64,000 nucleotides of DNA from Paenibacillus donghaensis (GCF_002192415.1 NZ_CP021780.1:3038001-3102000); one strand, 5' to 3'. Counted from the stretch's first letter, positions 1 to 8,274 are shown. The notes: generated from the sequence alone by a model not told the origin. Numbers and translations: made by a program.

Positions 1-284
1 GCCTTATCAAAAGGAGCGGGAGTATTGCTAGGAGAGGACGATAATCCGTTACCCAACATATTGGGCACAATGATAAAATATCGATTGGGATCTAGTGCCT
101 TGTTCTCTCCAATTAACCATTCATTATCTGTGTGAAGACCAGCAAACCAAGTCGGATATACAATAACATTGTTCTTTGCGGCATTCAAGGTTCCGTAGGT
201 CTTATAAGCAATAAATGCTTGAGGGAGTTGCTGACCCGATTGAAGCAATATATCTCCAAGGGGATATGTTTCATAATCGTTCAT
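1..284 (-). CDS. MetX-like alpha/beta-hydrolase, N-terminal part (runs off the window)
   Basis: An open frame on the minus strand starts at the ATG at 284 and is still open at position 1 (94 complete codons visible). A GAAGGAG ribosome binding site lies at 294-300 of the plus strand numbering, well spaced from the start. The protein begins MNDYETYPLGDILLQSGQ and contains AYKTYGTLNAAKNNVIVYP and IVPNMLGNGLSSSPS. This pattern, a request-for-thioester-like beta-strand region followed by NxLGxxxGSSSP, is the N-terminal signature of the homoserine O-acetyltransferase/alpha-beta-hydrolase superfamily. The nucleophile region lies outside the window, so an acetyltransferase cannot be told from a plain hydrolase. 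It is divergent from the LysR gene at 414, which may regulate it. Confidence 0.8.
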   Translation of the reverse strand, partial: MNDYETYPLGDILLQSGQQLPQAFIAYKTYGTLNAAKNNVIVYPTWFAGLHTDNEWLIGENKALDPNRYFIIVPNMLGNGLSSSPSNTPAPFDK

Positions 285-413
285 TGATGGATGCTCCTTC
301 ACAATAAAATTAGTAATCACTTGTTTTCACTCTACAATACACATATCATCAAATCAACGAAACGTTTTTGAATATTACATTCAATTATTTTGAACGAAGA
401 AGGTGCTAGATTA

Positions 414-1319
414 ATGGAAATACGCCAACTTAAAACGTTTTGTACTCTTGCTTCTACATGCAGCTTTAGTCGAACTGCTGAACTATTGAGCTATGTACCA
501 TCTACCATAACCATGCAAATCAAATCCTTGGAAGAAGAGCTGGGCGTGAAATTGCTAGATCGATTAGGCAAGAATGTCGTGTTAACGGATGCCGGCCAAC
601 AATTTTTGCCGTATGCCACTAAAATTTTAAACGATGTAGAAGAAGCGAAGTGCGTATCTAGTCAGCACGGAGAAACGACGGGAACCGTTATTATAGGGGC
701 AGACGAAGTTCTTTGCGCATACCTTCTTCCCTCCTTGTTTAGACGTTTTCGTGAAGACTTTCCAGGCGTTCGTCTTTTGTTTCGTCCCTTGTCCGGCCAA
801 GAGCTTAGACATAGTCTAAGAGAAGGGCTTGCAGATGTCATTTTTGTATTGGATGAATTCGTTGGAGCCAAAGACCTTCATTCAGAGTTTTTGAAAGATG
901 AGCTATTTCGAATGGTGGTATCTCCGGATCATCTGCTGGCATCTCGTTCCTCATTGATTATTGATGACTTTCACAGACAGCATTTTTTGTTGACCGAAAA
1001 GAACTGTTCTTATCGCAGTCATTTTCACCAGTCCCTATTGAAAAAAGGCGCCGATGCTTTGACAGAACTGGAGTTTCATAGCGTAGAGGCAATTAAACAA
1101 TGTGCTGTGGCTGGTCTTGGGATCGCCCTGTTGCCTGATATGGCCTTGAAGGAAGAGTTGAGAGAGGGGAGGCTGGTTGCTTTACCATGGGATTTATCTG
1201 ATTTATCATTTTCGGCACAAATGCTCTGGCATCATGAGAAATGGATTTCTCCATCAATGGCGGCCTTCATTCATACAGCAAAGAGTGAGTTAAAAATAGA
1301 AGAAGTATCTGGCCCATAA
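414..1319 (+). CDS. LysR-family transcriptional regulator
   Basis: A 301-residue LysR-type regulator. Residues 1-60 form the winged helix-turn-helix (MEIRQLKTFCTLASTCSFSR, then AELLSYVPSTITMQIKSLEE), and residues about 88-295 form the type 2 periplasmic-binding-fold effector domain. The frame is open further upstream to a TTG at 390, but the ATG at 414 has a GAAGGTG site about 9 bases upstream and gives the standard LysR N-terminus. The gene is divergent from the MetX-like hydrolase, with 129 bases of AT-rich DNA between the two starts. That is the classic arrangement for a LysR regulator of its neighbour. The effector is unknown. Confidence 0.93.
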   Translation: MEIRQLKTFCTLASTCSFSRTAELLSYVPSTITMQIKSLEEELGVKLLDRLGKNVVLTDAGQQFLPYATKILNDVEEAKCVSSQHGETTGTVIIGADEVLCAYLLPSLFRRFREDFPGVRLLFRPLSGQELRHSLREGLADVIFVLDEFVGAKDLHSEFLKDELFRMVVSPDHLLASRSSLIIDDFHRQHFLLTEKNCSYRSHFHQSLLKKGADALTELEFHSVEAIKQCAVAGLGIALLPDMALKEELREGRLVALPWDLSDLSFSAQMLWHHEKWISPSMAAFIHTAKSELKIEEVSGP

Positions 1320-1342
1320 GAGGAACAATTCCAAAGCAGTCA

Positions 1343-1948
1343 TTGCGTCAACTGAAAGTGATACGAAAACCAATTGAACTCATTAGGGAAAATAAGAAAG
1401 CCTTCATTCTGATGAATGCAGTCTTTTACGGACTGTTCCTTCTCAGTATGCTTGTTACTTGTTTTTTCCCCGAGTTGCAGGTAAAGGCGATTGATAGTGC
1501 CAATCAACAACTTTCATCCCCTTGGCTGGAATCAACGGCGGTATCCGCTTATACTAGCGGCAATATATTATTGGCTAGTTTATTAACATTTCTTGTTAAT
1601 TTAATACTTGGTACAATCCTGACTATGACAGGACCATCACTTGTTATACCATTTATCGGTCTCTTTATGGGGTTATATCGTGCAATTTTTTGGGGTATGG
1701 CGTTTGCACCGCTTGAATATCAAGCTATGTTGATTCCGCATTATCTGACATTACTAATTGAAGGGCAGGCCTACGTTTTTGTCATGCTCGCAATTTATCT
1801 ACAAGGGAAATCATTTTTATTTCCTAAAAGCATCGGTATCAAATCTTGCTGGAGCGGGTATAAACACGGATTTATTCAGACCGCATGGCTCTATGTTCCG
1901 ATAGTGGTTCTTTTGTTGGTCGGGGTATTTACGAAGCCTGGGAATTGA
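1343..1948 (+). CDS. SpoIIM/DUF95-like integral membrane protein
   Basis: A roughly 200-residue polytopic membrane protein with about five hydrophobic segments (near residues 22-44, 74-98, 100-120, 130-152 and 182-198). The topology and the LILGTILTMTGPSLVIPF and HYLTLLIEGQAYVF segments resemble the stage II sporulation protein M/DUF95 family. No catalytic motif is visible. The start is uncertain: TTG at 1343 has no close ribosome binding site, while an in-frame ATT at 1328 lies just after AAGAGGAACA. The gap to the upstream LysR gene is only about 25 bases, so the two may be cotranscribed. The family call is by pattern only. Confidence 0.6.
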   Translation: MRQLKVIRKPIELIRENKKAFILMNAVFYGLFLLSMLVTCFFPELQVKAIDSANQQLSSPWLESTAVSAYTSGNILLASLLTFLVNLILGTILTMTGPSLVIPFIGLFMGLYRAIFWGMAFAPLEYQAMLIPHYLTLLIEGQAYVFVMLAIYLQGKSFLFPKSIGIKSCWSGYKHGFIQTAWLYVPIVVLLLVGVFTKPGN

Positions 1949-2201
1949 TTGTACTCGCACCACTTCTTGAATAGTTTCAGTTAAGAAGGGATGAATATAA
2001 TATAGGACAGACTCGGACGTTGTCTCCCTGCTGGTGGAGGATTTGTGTTCAACTATGCTAAAATGAGGGTAGCTCATGAGAGATTCTCCTTGTATGAATG
2101 TGCGGTGCAGGAACCTTCGTACTAGACGGATCGGGCCATGGGCCCTTTGTTTATTTATTTCCAGTAGGTGACCCATGGACAATGATATGTAGGAGGGAAA
2201 C

Positions 2202-2801
2202 ATGGCAAGAAGAAGATTACCGGCCGATGAATCTAAAGCATTCATTTTATCCAATGCCCATACATTATTTATAAAGAAGGGCTATAAAGGAACCACAATG
2301 GACGATCTATGTGAATTAACTCAATTAAGTAAAGGTAATATATATCATCACTTTAGAAATAAGGAGGATATTTTCCTTCAGCTTCTCGAAACTTATGTTG
2401 GGCGACTGTCGCTCAGATGGCTTAGTACTGAATATCAATCTCTGTCTCCATCCGAACAGCTTATAGCGCTGGCAGATCAGTTTGGAAGAGAATGTGAAAA
2501 CCCTTTGCTTACGGTAGCTGAAGAATACTTTAAGATGCTAACAGATGATTCGTCCGCTTTATCGAAGGTATCAGAAAGTGTGGAGCTAATACCGAATGCC
2601 ATAAAGGAAGCTGTGAAGAGAGGCATTGATCAGCAATCCTTCAAAGGAACGGATACCGAGTCATTGAGCTTTGCAGTATTGTCCATGTTAGTAGGCGCAA
2701 CCCAGCTTTGCTTAGCCATGCCTGATTTAAGCAGTGATGAATATGCATCCGTACATGTAAATGCTATCCAACTTCTGTTATCAGGTATATCTACCGAATA
2801 A
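2202..2801 (+). CDS. TetR/AcrR-family transcriptional regulator
   Basis: A 199-residue TetR regulator. Residues 10-60 are the helix-turn-helix (KGYKGTTMDDLCELTQLSKG, then NIYHHFRNKEDIF), which matches the TetR_N consensus closely. The C-terminal ligand-binding half (about 75-199) is divergent, so the inducer cannot be inferred. The start is fixed by an AGGAGGG site just upstream of the ATG. No obvious target operon adjoins it: the downstream 390 bases are non-coding and the next gene is an alpha/alpha-barrel protein. Confidence 0.9.
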   Translation: MARRRLPADESKAFILSNAHTLFIKKGYKGTTMDDLCELTQLSKGNIYHHFRNKEDIFLQLLETYVGRLSLRWLSTEYQSLSPSEQLIALADQFGRECENPLLTVAEEYFKMLTDDSSALSKVSESVELIPNAIKEAVKRGIDQQSFKGTDTESLSFAVLSMLVGATQLCLAMPDLSSDEYASVHVNAIQLLLSGISTE

Positions 2802-3197
2802 CGCTTGGGATCGTTCAGCTCTAGAAAGTAAGTAAATATTATTCGCAATAAATGGAATAGGCGGCTGACGGAACCATGGGCCAACTTCTCGTACGGGACG
2901 ACGGAATAGCAACCGCATCTTCTGAAGGGTGTCAGGTATTAGTGAGAACCGGAGCCAATCAAATCCGGATTTATGTGAAATAGAGCTGAAATGACATGGA
3001 TTGGGCGTTCAAGCGGAAAGAAAACCTCCGCACTTGGGCGCTCTTTCTTTTGGGCTGGACGGTCTGGAAGCAGGAAGACGCGCTTATAGATCCCTCTTTA
3101 GCAATCTGTGTTCCCTTGTATTTTAATGGAAGTCTCTTTAATATAGTAATAAAGATAGCATAGTATTCATACCTATTTTGCTAAAAGGAGATTGTTC
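2802..3197. other. Gene-poor stretch with a possible C-terminal gene remnant and a hairpin
   Basis: No full gene is visible. An open frame at 2876-2983 on the plus strand encodes MGQLLVRDDGIATASSEGCQ followed by VLVRTGANQIRIYVK. It has beta-strand character like the last residues of a larger enzyme, but no ribosome binding site, and reads as a truncated remnant of unknown origin. Around 3009-3042 there is an imperfect hairpin (CAAG/CGGA arms against TCCG/CTTG) followed by a T-rich stretch, possibly a weak terminator. An AAAGGAG site at 3184-3190 belongs to the next gene. Confidence 0.35.
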
Positions 3198-4127
3198 ATG
3201 AAGCTGCTGCTGGAGGATTACGAGGTTATAAGGCGCTGGATCTACCACAATGCCCGCCCGCTGGATCTGGCGAGATGGAAGTTTCACTTTGAAAATGGCG
3301 GAATATCACCTGTGCTGGAATCTTTGACAGCTTATCAGAATGAAGATGGCGGTTTCGGCCATGCCTTGGAGGCGGATGCGTGGAATCCGAATTCCACCCC
3401 TATCCAGACGGCAACCGCTGTGGAGAGACTGCTGGAATTGGAATTTGAGGATGCTGAACATTCAATTGTGCAGGGCATCCTGAAATATCTGGACAGCGGT
3501 GTGGACATGGAAGACCGGACGTGGAACAATGTCGTAGCCTCCAACAACGATTATCCCCACGCACCCTGGTGGCATACGAGTTCGGACAGCACTGCACGCA
3601 GCTTCTATAACCCGACAGCAATATTGGCTGGGTTCATCCTGAAGTTTACTGCCAGGGATAGTGCATTATTTGAACGCGGAGTGGACATCGCACGGGGACT
3701 GGCGGAGTTTTTCCTGCGGGATCCGGAACTTGAAATGCACCCGCTGAAATGTGTTGCCACTCTGCTGAAATGCATCGCTTGGGCGGATCTGCAGGAGCAG
3801 TTCCCTTACTCTTCGCTGCAGGAGGCAGTCCAGGTGCAAAGCGCACGGCTGATTGCCCGGGATGCTGCAGAATGGAGCGGATACAGTTGCAGACCGTCCG
3901 CTTTTATTAAGTCACCGCAAAGCCCCGGATATGCAGATCAAGCAGGATTGATGCAGCAAGAGCTGGATTATCTGCTGGAGACCAGAAATCCCGAAGGGAT
4001 CTGGAATCTGACCTGGAGCTGGGCGGGGTATGAGCGGGAGTATGCGATCAGCGAGAACTGGTGGAAGGCACATATCGCCATTGAGAATTTGCTGCTGCTG
4101 CAGGTCTTTGGGCGGTTAGCTACATAG
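3198..4127 (+). CDS. Alpha/alpha-toroid (prenyltransferase/squalene-cyclase-like) protein of unknown function
   Basis: A 309-residue soluble protein without a signal peptide. It starts at the ATG at 3198, seven bases after AAAGGAG; an in-frame TTG at 3192 is too close to that site. The motif YQNEDGGFGHALEAD near residues 45-60 matches the QxxDGGF turn of squalene-hopene-cyclase and prenyltransferase alpha/alpha barrels, and tryptophan-rich helices recur (NDYPHAPWWHTSSDSTARSF, SWAGYEREYAISENWWKAH). There is no DxDD cyclase motif, so terpene cyclisation is not supported. The substrate is unknown and no operon partner is visible. Confidence 0.7.
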   Translation: MKLLLEDYEVIRRWIYHNARPLDLARWKFHFENGGISPVLESLTAYQNEDGGFGHALEADAWNPNSTPIQTATAVERLLELEFEDAEHSIVQGILKYLDSGVDMEDRTWNNVVASNNDYPHAPWWHTSSDSTARSFYNPTAILAGFILKFTARDSALFERGVDIARGLAEFFLRDPELEMHPLKCVATLLKCIAWADLQEQFPYSSLQEAVQVQSARLIARDAAEWSGYSCRPSAFIKSPQSPGYADQAGLMQQELDYLLETRNPEGIWNLTWSWAGYEREYAISENWWKAHIAIENLLLLQVFGRLAT

Positions 4128-4447
4128 GGAGAACGATTTAAGTGTTAAAAGCACAGCCAAGCCCAAGCCATGATAGAATACCGGGAGACGGTCGTGTGAG
4201 TGTGTCCCAGGCCAGGACGCTAACCTGGCGGCCGTTCGGATGCAAATACAGGGATTGAATATAATACGGAGCCGTTATACTCATGATGCCCAGGCAATTC
4301 GTACTGAAGTATGACAATAGGGGAAATGGAGATTATAGATATCTATTTAGAATACATTCACTGTTTGAATATCCGGATTTAAGTCAGCAGAGAGCATCAT
4401 CAAGCAATATAATCTGAGCGCGTTCGCTTTGGACTGTGGTTAATGGA
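4128..4447. other. Non-coding stretch
   Basis: I see no convincing gene or RNA between the alpha/alpha-toroid gene and the promoter of the TetR regulon. Short interrupted frames and a small CCAGG/CCTGG inverted repeat near 4210-4228 are present, but nothing could be identified. Confidence 0.5.
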
Positions 4448-4497
4448 TTGACAAAACACCGTGTCATCTTTATATTTAGAATGAACGTTCGATTTAA
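4448..4497 (+). promoter_or_regulatory. SigA-type promoter with overlapping palindromic TetR operator
   Basis: TTGACA at 4448-4453 and TATATT at 4471-4476 are separated by exactly 17 bases, a near-consensus vegetative promoter. Directly overlapping and following the -10 box is the element TTTAGAATGAACGTTCG... at 4475-4497, centred on the perfect palindrome GAACGTTC (4483-4490). The same element recurs at 5155-5177 upstream of the next gene. A repressor bound here would block open complex formation, so I infer autorepression of the TetR gene at 4533. Confidence 0.8.
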
Positions 4498-4532
4498 CAT
4501 TTCCTCAAGATTCTATAAGGGGGTGACTTTAC

Positions 4533-5111
4533 ATGTTTGAAGGATATAATAAAGTTCAAAAAACGGTTTTAGAAACAACACTGCAAATTATTATGAAAAA
4601 AGAGTTGCAGTCAACTTCAATGTCTCTAATTTCTAAAAAATCTGGCATATCAACGGGTAATATATATTATTATTTTAAGAGTAAAGAAGATATTATTAAT
4701 GAGCTTTACAAGGCTGTTACGAAGGAATGCAGTGATTATGTGTTAAATAATTTCTATGATCCTACCTCCATTCAGGAACGTTTTTATCGTGCATGGGAGA
4801 ATTTCATTAAGTTCTATAAAGAGCATCCAGATGCCTCTCAATTTATTCAAAGATATTCTTCGTCACCTTACATTTATCAATCAACTAAAGATGAAGTAAC
4901 TAAGGATAGCTGGTGCGGGCCTTTGGAGATCCTTTATGCTGAAGCGATCAAGCAGAATTTTTTCACTGAATTTGATCCACACTTGATGGTTCAGTTGAAC
5001 TACGGCTCGGTTGTTTTTTTCCTAAAAGAACATCTGAATGAAGAATTGAGCGATGATATGATTAAAGTATTGATTAGCTTTTGCTGGAAATCGGTATCCA
5101 AAGGAAAATAG
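4533..5111 (+). CDS. TetR/AcrR-family repressor of the adjacent oxidoreductase operon
   Basis: A 192-residue TetR regulator. The N-terminal helix-turn-helix (about residues 10-58) contains SLISKKSGISTGNIYYYFKS followed by KEDIINELY. The rest is a helical ligand-binding domain ending ISFCWKSVSKGK. A GGGGGTGA site precedes the ATG. Its own promoter and the downstream operon share the GAACGTTC palindrome, which strongly suggests it represses both. The gene and its targets are lower in GC than the carbohydrate loci, possibly a sign of acquisition as a unit. The inducing compound is unknown, presumably a substrate of the downstream flavin oxidoreductase. Confidence 0.92.
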   Translation: MFEGYNKVQKTVLETTLQIIMKKELQSTSMSLISKKSGISTGNIYYYFKSKEDIINELYKAVTKECSDYVLNNFYDPTSIQERFYRAWENFIKFYKEHPDASQFIQRYSSSPYIYQSTKDEVTKDSWCGPLEILYAEAIKQNFFTEFDPHLMVQLNYGSVVFFLKEHLNEELSDDMIKVLISFCWKSVSKGK

Positions 5112-5118
5112 CTTCAAA

Positions 5119-5147
5119 TAACCGGTACTCGGACCGGTTACTTTTTT
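5119..5147 (+). terminator. Rho-independent terminator after the TetR gene
   Basis: The arms TAACCGG (5119-5125) and CCGGTTA (5134-5140) flank an 8-base loop and are followed by CTTTTTT. This separates the TetR transcript from the oxidoreductase operon, which must therefore have its own promoter or rely on readthrough. Confidence 0.85.
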
Positions 5148-5154
5148 ACACAAC

Positions 5155-5177
5155 TTTAGAGTGAACGTTCGATTTAA
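5155..5177 (+). promoter_or_regulatory. Second copy of the TetR operator
   Basis: The 23-base element at 5155-5177 differs from the one at 4475-4497 only at one position (TTTAGAG instead of TTTAGAA before TGAACGTTCGATTTAA). It lies between the terminator and the AGGAGGA ribosome binding site of the gene at 5200. I see no confident -35/-10 pair around it; TTTACA at 5145-5150 could serve as a -35. Confidence 0.75.
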
Positions 5178-5199
5178 ATTTAGAAATTAGGAGGAAAAT

Positions 5200-6150
5200 A
5201 TGGAGAAATTCAGATCGCATAATGGTTTTGCACGATCATTTAAAGAGAACAAATTAACAATAGGATTGCAAATTCCAATAGAAAATTATTCAGAGATGCC
5301 TAAGATGGATTTGGAAGAGCAAATGAGACTCGCAAAAAAAGCAGAAGAGATGGAATTTGCCTCCTTGTGGGTTAGGGATTCGCCACTGCGTGATCCCTCA
5401 TTTGGAGACGCTGGTCTAATTTATGATCCTTGGATATTTCTCGGATATTTGACAGCTCATACGCAAAGGATAGCATTAGGTACATCCAGTATTGTAACAA
5501 CCTATCGACATCCGCTTCACTTGGCAAAGTCGGCAGCATCTATGGATAAAATGTCCCAAGAACGCTTTTTGTTTGGTGTTGCAACAGGTGATCGTCCTAT
5601 TGAATTTCCTGCTTTTAAAGTGAATCGAGAAGAAAGAGCTGCGTTATTCAGAGAGACTATCGATGTCGTAAAAAAAGTTTGGAGAGAACCGTTCCCTAAA
5701 ATTCAAACAATAAGAGTAGATATGAATTATGGAGATATTATTCCAAAACCAACATTATCAGATATCCCTGTCTTTGGTACAGGTTTTTCGGGCCAATCAA
5801 TTGAGTGGCTAGCCAGAAATACGGATGGGTGGCTTTTCTATCCTCAAATTCCAGATCGTCAACGTGAACTAATTAAACAATGGCGTCTGACAGCAGGAGA
5901 ATTTAAGCCTTTTATCCAACCATTTGGGATCGTTCTTTCTGAAGATCCGAATGAGGTACCACTTGCACTGTCACCATCGGGATTCAAAACAGGATATAAA
6001 TTTTTGATTGAATATTTTTATTCTTTGCAAGAAGCCGGAATTAATCATGTTCCCCTGGCTCTGAAATTCGGCTACCGACCTGTAGAGGAAGTCATACAAG
6101 AGATAGGAGAGTTTGTGGTTCCACATTTTAAATGCACTCATGAAGAATAA
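5200..6150 (+). CDS. LLM-class flavin-dependent oxidoreductase (luciferase-like, BA3436-type)
   Basis: A 316-residue luciferase-like monooxygenase fold. It carries the family hallmarks LWVRDSPLRDPSFGD, DPWIFLGYLTAHTQRIALGT, HPLHLAKSAASMD and FLFGVATGDRPIEFPAF, which match the TIGR03571-type luciferase-like oxidoreductases. Members are expected to use reduced FMN or F420 with oxygen on an unknown small molecule. The length is typical and the TIM barrel appears complete. An AGGAGGA site precedes the ATG. It is first in an operon with the tandem EthD protein (44 to 124 bases on, depending on start) and a TIM-barrel isomerase, under the duplicated TetR operator. Confidence 0.9.
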   Translation: MEKFRSHNGFARSFKENKLTIGLQIPIENYSEMPKMDLEEQMRLAKKAEEMEFASLWVRDSPLRDPSFGDAGLIYDPWIFLGYLTAHTQRIALGTSSIVTTYRHPLHLAKSAASMDKMSQERFLFGVATGDRPIEFPAFKVNREERAALFRETIDVVKKVWREPFPKIQTIRVDMNYGDIIPKPTLSDIPVFGTGFSGQSIEWLARNTDGWLFYPQIPDRQRELIKQWRLTAGEFKPFIQPFGIVLSEDPNEVPLALSPSGFKTGYKFLIEYFYSLQEAGINHVPLALKFGYRPVEEVIQEIGEFVVPHFKCTHEE

Positions 6151-6274
6151 TTTATGAAAAGCATTGAAACTGTCACATTTGTTTGGGAGGTGATTGAAGT
6201 ACACACATCTTGCAGCAACACATGTCGATCAATATCTGTTATTCATTAAAATCATAAGAAAGAAGGAAAACACT

Positions 6275-7012
6275 ATGTTTAAAATAATTGCTTTAGTTAA
6301 ACGCAAGTCCGGAATGTCATTGCAGGAGTTTATCGATTATTATGAATCAACACATGCGAAGTTGGGAGAGAAATATTATAGTACATGTGCAGAACGCTAT
6401 GCTAGAAGATATCTACATCTAATGGCACCAGTTACGGAACCGCAATCGGGAGGTGCCGAGTCCGAATTTGATGTAGTAACCGAGCTATGGTTTACAGACA
6501 GGCAGATCTTCGAAAAAGTGATGGCTGAGCATCCTGAGGCCTTGGTTGAAATCGCTGAGGATGAGGAAAATTTCCAAGAGCGATCTAAAACACAGATGTT
6601 CACAGTTGAAGAACACGATTCTGAATGTGGGGATAGGTCGTTACCTTATTTTAAAGTGCTGGCTATGGTTAAACGCAAGTCTGGAATGTCGTTGCAGGAG
6701 TTTATCAATTATTACGAATCTAAACACGCTAAGCTGGGTGAGGAATTCTTTGGTACAAACGCAGCACGCTATGCTAGAAGATACTTGCATCCAATGATAC
6801 CAGATATTGAACCACAAACAGGCATTATCGAAGCAACATTTGATGTACTGACTGAACTATGGTTTAAGGATAGCGAATCCTTCGAGAAAGCACTGGCTGA
6901 ACACCCGGACTCGGCAACAAGAATCGCTAAAGATGAAGAAAACTTCCAAGACCGATCTAAGACTCAAATGTTCATACTTGAAGAATACGAATCAAAAGTA
7001 GGGCCCTCCTAA
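6275..7012 (+). CDS. Tandem-duplicated EthD-like (dimeric alpha-beta barrel) protein
   Basis: A 245-residue protein made of two near-identical halves. Each starts with a copy of the segment KRKSGMSLQEFI(D/N)YYES and contains ARRYLH, FDV(V/L)TELWF, and DEENFQ(E/D)RSKTQMF. Copy 1 spans about residues 1-118 and copy 2 about 126-240. Each half resembles the EthD/dimeric alpha-beta barrel (ferredoxin-like) family, which normally acts as a homodimer; the fusion would supply both halves in one chain. The ATG at 6275 has an AGAAGGA site upstream; an upstream in-frame TTG at 6194 adds 27 unrelated residues and is less likely. EthD-type proteins often assist oxidative degradation, which fits the neighbouring luciferase-like enzyme. 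Confidence 0.85.
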   Translation: MFKIIALVKRKSGMSLQEFIDYYESTHAKLGEKYYSTCAERYARRYLHLMAPVTEPQSGGAESEFDVVTELWFTDRQIFEKVMAEHPEALVEIAEDEENFQERSKTQMFTVEEHDSECGDRSLPYFKVLAMVKRKSGMSLQEFINYYESKHAKLGEEFFGTNAARYARRYLHPMIPDIEPQTGIIEATFDVLTELWFKDSESFEKALAEHPDSATRIAKDEENFQDRSKTQMFILEEYESKVGPS

Positions 7013-7048
7013 TTAATGCTATTCAACTAACAAAACCAGGGGGACCCT

Positions 7049-7855
7049 ATGAGTAAAAAAGTATCTATAATGGTTCCAGACTTTATAAATCCTATCGGTA
7101 ATAAATATGAAACTGATATTCAATATAAAATGCTAAGAGCGGTCGGGTTTGATGGATTTGAAGTAGCTTTATGGTCAGATGAGGATTTTATTGCGATCGA
7201 GAATTATAGCCGTATGAACGATAAATACGAACTGGATTTTTCAGCTGTAGTTACGGTGGCGGATTTGGCTTTGGGATTCGATCACCCGCAAAATGAACGA
7301 ATACTTCATTTGCTAGAGTCCATTGATAACGGTTGTATAGTTAAAATTCCTATTCAACGAGTAGCCCCTGGTGTGGCACCATCTAATCCGAAGGGTGATG
7401 CGATTGCGATAAATTGGCTAAACAAAGCTTTGGAAATTGCTGAAAGACGGAATATTACTATTTTATTATATGCACATATTGGTCATTGGATAGAACGTCA
7501 TGAAGATGCAGCGAGACTCTGCCATAAAATCATTCACCCCAACTTGGGGCTCGTATTTAATGTCATCCATTGGTTTGCAGTTTCCGGTATGAATTTATCG
7601 CAAACCTTACAAGACATAGCACCTTATTTAAAGCAAGTAAGTCTTACTGGGACACGTAAATCTCCATATGGAACCTGGGGAGTTGCCACATTTGAACCTT
7701 TGTATGAAGGTGAACTAGACCTATTGCTCCTTCTTAGTGAAGTAAAAAAAGTTGGATTTAGAGGAATGTATAATGTCATGTTATGGGGCTGGAGCGGGGA
7801 TATAATATCAAAATTAGAACGCTCTATACTGATACTACAAGATAATGAAAAATGA
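7049..7855 (+). CDS. Sugar phosphate isomerase/epimerase-like TIM-barrel protein
   Basis: A 268-residue protein of the xylose isomerase-like TIM barrel superfamily (AP endonuclease 2 fold). Recognisable strands include RAVGFDGFEVALWSDEDFI near the N-terminus, ALEIAERRNITILLYAH, and NLGLVFNVIHWFAVSG. Several residues that usually bind the divalent metal (Glu/His in strands 4-8) look replaced or shifted, so isomerase activity is not assured. A GGGGGA-type ribosome binding site precedes the ATG. It is the last gene of the TetR-controlled operon, and a hairpin and strong terminator follow. The substrate is unknown. Confidence 0.8.
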   Translation: MSKKVSIMVPDFINPIGNKYETDIQYKMLRAVGFDGFEVALWSDEDFIAIENYSRMNDKYELDFSAVVTVADLALGFDHPQNERILHLLESIDNGCIVKIPIQRVAPGVAPSNPKGDAIAINWLNKALEIAERRNITILLYAHIGHWIERHEDAARLCHKIIHPNLGLVFNVIHWFAVSGMNLSQTLQDIAPYLKQVSLTGTRKSPYGTWGVATFEPLYEGELDLLLLLSEVKKVGFRGMYNVMLWGWSGDIISKLERSILILQDNEK

Positions 7856-7927
7856 TTACTGCTGCTAAATAACTTTGGAAAAACCTCTGGGTTTACTGAT
7901 GAATTTCTAAGGGTGCTAACATGTCGA

Positions 7928-7946
7928 GGGACAAGAACATGGTCCC
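7928..7946 (+). repeat. 3'-UTR hairpin with AAGAAC loop, copy 1
   Basis: GGGAC (7928-7932) and GTCCC (7942-7946) pair around the 9-base loop AAGAACATG. It lies 73 bases after the stop of the isomerase gene and upstream of the terminator at 8006. Related hairpins with the same loop start occur at 33471-33489 and, on the other strand, at 33527-33544. Confidence 0.5.
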
Positions 7947-8005
7947 ATTGAAAGTCGCTAGCCAATGATTTATGCAATGAAAATTCAAAAAGAAATGCAA
8001 AGTTA

Positions 8006-8046
8006 AAAAGACGATCTTCATATATTGAAGATCAGTCTTTTATATT
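8006..8046 (+). terminator. Rho-independent terminator of the TetR-controlled operon
   Basis: The arms AAAGAC-g-ATCTTCA and TGAAGAT-ca-GTCTTT pair around TATAT, followed by TTTATATTTAT. It ends the operon that starts at 5200. Confidence 0.8.
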
Positions 8047-8066
8047 TATAGGACAAGCATATTACT

Positions 8067-8231
8067 CTGGGAGGAGCCAATCCGGTCATAGCCGTGCGTT
8101 ATCAGATACTCATCGGCTTCTCTTTCACGTCATCCGCTGCCATTACAAGTATACTGCTTAGCGTACTCATTTACCGGCTGTTCTTCACTAACGGCCTACG
8201 TCTGCAGCTGCCGGGAACCGACAAATATTAG
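8067..8231 (+). pseudogene. C-terminal remnant of a FetB-type (UPF0014) ABC permease
   Basis: An open frame without a start encodes GGANPVIAVRYQILIGFSFT, then SSAAITSILLSVLIYRLFFT, ending LPGTDKY and a TAG at 8229-8231. The order G(G/A)xxPxxAVRYQI, hydrophobic helix, YRxFFT is the characteristic C-terminus of the FetB/YbbM iron-export permease family. Only about 55 of the roughly 250 residues remain, and the frame is closed by a TAG at 8049. No fetA partner is present. It is a relic left between the operon terminator and the converging ger operon. Confidence 0.6.
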
Positions 8232-8274
8232 CTCATGAGCTTAGCGGATATTCACCTTAGAATGTTGGGAATCT

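Noticed and set aside
1817..2077. Minus-strand 86-residue frame starting MSYPHFSIVEHKSSTSRETT, with a good AAGGAG ribosome binding site
   Set aside because: It overlaps the end of the SpoIIM-like gene by about 130 bases in antisense and the protein is not recognisable. It could be a real small gene, but evidence is limited to the ribosome binding site.
8230..8241. Perfect 12-base palindrome AGCTCATGAGCT after the fetB remnant
   Set aside because: It is too short and isolated to call a terminator or operator, and there is no T-run on either strand.
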